Assembly: GCF_018130385.1 (NCBI RefSeq)
Contig: NZ_JAFCLU010000031.1
Coordinates: 1-64,000 of the forward strand
Length of the DNA stretch: 64,000 nt
Reading direction: 5' to 3'
From: Bradyrhizobium sp. AUGA SZCCT0283
Lineage (GTDB): Bacteria; Pseudomonadota; Alphaproteobacteria; Rhizobiales; Xanthobacteraceae
Both the position numbers and the translations under genes were made by a program. This document shows, piece after piece, positions 62,017-64,000 of this stretch; position 1 is the stretch's first letter; every line of letters starts with the position of its first letter. Below the pieces are notes generated by a model that did not search any database, had not been told where the DNA came from, and saw nothing but the letters and a program-made list of their open reading frames with translations.

Positions 62017-62382
62017 CAGGTGGTCGGCTTTTGGACGGCCCGCCATGGTGGGCACCACGTTGAATTGGGAAAATGTGTGCTTGGACGTAGGCTCAAGCCA
62101 TTCCCGGATTTGCTTGGGTCACAAGGCGCGGCGGGGGTGTGTGGGCTTTACGTATCGACTCACGCCAGAAATGTGAAAGATAGACTCGAAAGTTACTCAC
62201 GCTTATTGAAGAGACGCTTGAGGAGATAATCGCGGATTCTTGCGGTAGTTTACCGCAGTGCATCATTCCCGGCTAGAAACTGGCTGGTTCGGGAGGCGTC
62301 TTCGGAGGCATCATCCAGCCGGTGAGGCCGAGCCTGATCGTACCGAAGATCGGAATATATCGCCAGGACCGAGGGGGACACG
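62017..62382. other. Intergenic region before the livJ-like gene
   Basis: About 365 nt with no gene seen; it probably holds the promoter of the transporter operon. Confidence 0.4.
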
Positions 62383-63552
62383 ATGTCCAGAATAGCCAGG
62401 CTGAGTATTATCTTCGCAAGCGCGCTTTTCGTTGGCGCGCCGGTTGCGACTGCGCAGGCGAAGGACAAGGTCAAGGTTGGCTTCATCGGGCCGTTGACCG
62501 GGGGCGTTTCAGCCAATGGGCTCGGCGGTCGCAATTCGGCCGATCTTGCCGTCAAATTGCGCAACGCGCACGCGAAGACGAAATACGAATACGAGCTCGT
62601 CGTGCTCGACGACGAATGCAAGCCGAACGTGGCCGTGCAGGTCGCCACCAAGATGGCGGCGGACAAGGAAATCGTCGCCGCGGCCACGCATTATTGCTCC
62701 GCCACCGCGATCGCTACGGTCGATGTTTATCACAAATTCGGCTTTCCGATCATCGTGTGGGGCGCGGTGCTGCCAGACATCACCTACCGCGCCAAGTATG
62801 CGGAGGTGCATCGCGTTAACGGGACCATGATCAATCAGAACGACGCCAATGCCGAGCTCATCTCCAAGATCGGTTTCAAGAATGTCGCGGTGATCCACGA
62901 CACGACGGATTACGGCAAGGGTCACAACGAGTATTTCAGCAAGGCTTTCGCCAAGCTGGGCGGCAAGATCGTCGGCACGTTCGGCGTCACTGCCGACCAG
63001 CAGGACTTCACTGCCGAACTGACACAGATCAAGGCGCTCAATCCTGAGGTCATCTATTTCGGCGGACTTACGCCCATCGGCGTGCGCATCCGCTCGCAGA
63101 TGGACAAGCTTGGTATCAAGGCCGTGTTCGACGGCACCTCGGGCATCGTGTCGGATGCTTTTATCCAGGGCCTCGGACCGCTTGCCGAAGGGTCGCTGGC
63201 GTTCCGTGAAGGCGCGCCGACTGAGAAGCTGCCGGGCGGCAAGTTCTTCATGGAGAACTATGCCGCGCAGAAATACGACAACCCGCCCGAAGCTTACGGC
63301 GCCTTCTCTTTTGCCGCCATGGACCTGATCCTCGACTCGATCGAAAAGGTCGGCCCGGATCGTAAGAAGGTCATCCAGGAATTGGCCAACGTAAAAGAGC
63401 GCGACTCTATCGTCGGAAAGGTCACGTTCGACGACCACGGCCAGAACACCGTGGCCGTGATCACTAAATACGTGGTCCAGGACGGCAAGTTCGTGGAGTG
63501 GGACGACAGCGAATACGCCACGGGCAAGCGCAAGCTCCCCGGACAGAAATAG
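62383..63552 (+). CDS. Branched-chain amino-acid-type ABC transporter substrate-binding protein
   Basis: A 389-aa periplasmic binding protein. Signal peptide is residues 1-26 (ASALFVGAPVATAQA-KD). Family landmarks are VKVGFIGPLTGGVSANGLGG, ELVVLDDECKPNVAVQVATK, the YCSATAIATVDVY region, VAVIHDTTDYGKGHNEYFSK and PEVIYFGGLTPIGVRIRSQM. This is the Leu/Ile/Val-binding class (Peripla_BP_6). The true substrate may be an amino acid, amide or aromatic acid. ATG 62383 is preceded by GAGGGGGACACG. A permease gene follows after 72 nt on the same strand, so this begins an ABC operon. Confidence 0.9.
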   Translation: MSRIARLSIIFASALFVGAPVATAQAKDKVKVGFIGPLTGGVSANGLGGRNSADLAVKLRNAHAKTKYEYELVVLDDECKPNVAVQVATKMAADKEIVAAATHYCSATAIATVDVYHKFGFPIIVWGAVLPDITYRAKYAEVHRVNGTMINQNDANAELISKIGFKNVAVIHDTTDYGKGHNEYFSKAFAKLGGKIVGTFGVTADQQDFTAELTQIKALNPEVIYFGGLTPIGVRIRSQMDKLGIKAVFDGTSGIVSDAFIQGLGPLAEGSLAFREGAPTEKLPGGKFFMENYAAQKYDNPPEAYGAFSFAAMDLILDSIEKVGPDRKKVIQELANVKERDSIVGKVTFDDHGQNTVAVITKYVVQDGKFVEWDDSEYATGKRKLPGQK

Positions 63553-63624
63553 GGAACAGGCAGGACGGGCGGCACCAGCATTTCGGTCCCGCTTCGCCTT
63601 CCCACCGCGCGCAGGATTAAAGAC

Positions 63625-64000
63625 ATGGATGTGGGGCTACTCGCCCAATACGTCATGAACGGTCTCATGCTCGGCATGATGTATACGCTCGTCGCGGTCG
63701 GCTTCACGCTGTTCTTCGGTGTGCTCGACATCATCAAGTTTTCCCACGGCGACGTGCTGACGGTCGGCGCCTTCACGGCGCTGGCGACCTATATCGGGCT
63801 GCGCTCGGCTGGGGTTAGTTCCACTCCTCTGTTGCTGCTTGCGATGCTCGTCGTCGCGATCCTCGCCATGGCCGCGCTCGGCATGTTAATCGCGCGCTAT
63901 CTGGTCATGCCGCTGCGCTCGGCGCCGGCGCTCAATACGCTGCTGATCACGTTGATGCTCGGCACGGTGCTGCGCGAATTGGTTCGGCTGTTCTATCCCC
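63625..64000 (+). CDS. Branched-chain amino-acid ABC transporter permease (LivH-like), partial
   Basis: ATG 63625 opens a frame that runs off the end of the window (125 codons seen). The start MDVGLLAQYVMNGLMLGMMY, TLVAVGFTLFFGVLDIIKFS, HGDVLTVGAFTALATYIGL and the following hydrophobic helices match LivH permeases; FGVLDIIKFSHGD is the conserved block. AGGATTAAAGAC precedes the start. Forms the membrane pore with LivM-type partner beyond the window. Confidence 0.9.
   Translation, partial: MDVGLLAQYVMNGLMLGMMYTLVAVGFTLFFGVLDIIKFSHGDVLTVGAFTALATYIGLRSAGVSSTPLLLLAMLVVAILAMAALGMLIARYLVMPLRSAPALNTLLITLMLGTVLRELVRLFYP

Noticed and set aside
62509..63438. 309-codon minus-strand frame opposite the substrate-binding protein gene
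   Set aside because: Antisense to a clearly conserved binding protein.

Overview
The window looks like an accessory (island-like) stretch of an alphaproteobacterial chromosome, most probably Bradyrhizobium or a close relative. The reasons are the GC-rich base composition, several small lineage-typical proteins (phasin, DUF1236, DUF2934, PilZ, RYRRLL-type and zinc-ribbon microproteins), a Ku gene, a class I PHA synthase, and promoter sites of the GGAAC-N16/17-CGTT type used by the rhizobial general stress sigma factor EcfG. This placement is from recognition of sequence, not from a database search.

Layout. 0-4.2 kb: minus-strand genes (a TrpF-like isomerase with a broken start, a decayed NTF2-like gene, a TIR/nucleotide-binding-like protein, a secreted alpha/beta hydrolase) separated by four same-orientation copies of a roughly 100-bp repeat. 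4.7-7.5 kb: a two-gene operon of a fatty-acid alpha-dioxygenase and a compact P450-like protein. 8.8-16 kb: an FAD-linked oxidase, an adenylate cyclase/ATPase/TPR regulator, a primase-like relic and a 532-aa orphan. 16-20.6 kb: broken queD-like, winged-helix/TPR and Hcp-like genes among an intact cupin gene and a FecR-domain gene. 20.6-31 kb: a TIR-STAND-WD40 protein of 1414 aa, a TIR-membrane-FGE-sulfatase protein, two peptidoglycan-targeting proteins and a tandem SLATT (DUF4231-like) membrane protein. 31-44.8 kb: many small stress-type genes mixed with frameshifted genes and IS630 remnants. 45-51.5 kb: a SIR2-domain protein divergent from a giant S8 serine protease/zinc metalloprotease followed by an MBL-fold hydrolase. 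This is the best candidate for an undescribed system. 51.8-58.9 kb: small genes, Ku coupled to a SANT-like protein, a cold-shock protein, a ribbon-helix-helix regulator and an integrase stub. 59.6-61.4 kb: PHA synthase. 61.97-62.02 kb: the 3' part of a tRNA-Arg(CCG), a plausible attachment-site scar. 62.4-64 kb: branched-chain amino-acid ABC transporter genes, which look like core genome.

How it works together. The region carries many conflict/immunity-type domains: two TIR proteins, one TIR-like nucleotide-binding protein, SIR2, a STAND ATPase, SLATT, MBL plus protease, and possibly a TOTE-type primase relic. It also carries integrase and IS remnants and a tRNA scar, as expected of an old genomic island. 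Decay is heavy: at least ten genes can only be read by joining frames, while genes of 1052, 1206 and 1414 codons remain open, so random assembly error alone is an unlikely cause. Stress-type small genes sit behind EcfG-like promoters, which suggests that part of the island is under general stress control. All functions are assigned from motifs by eye; no similarity search or structure prediction was run.
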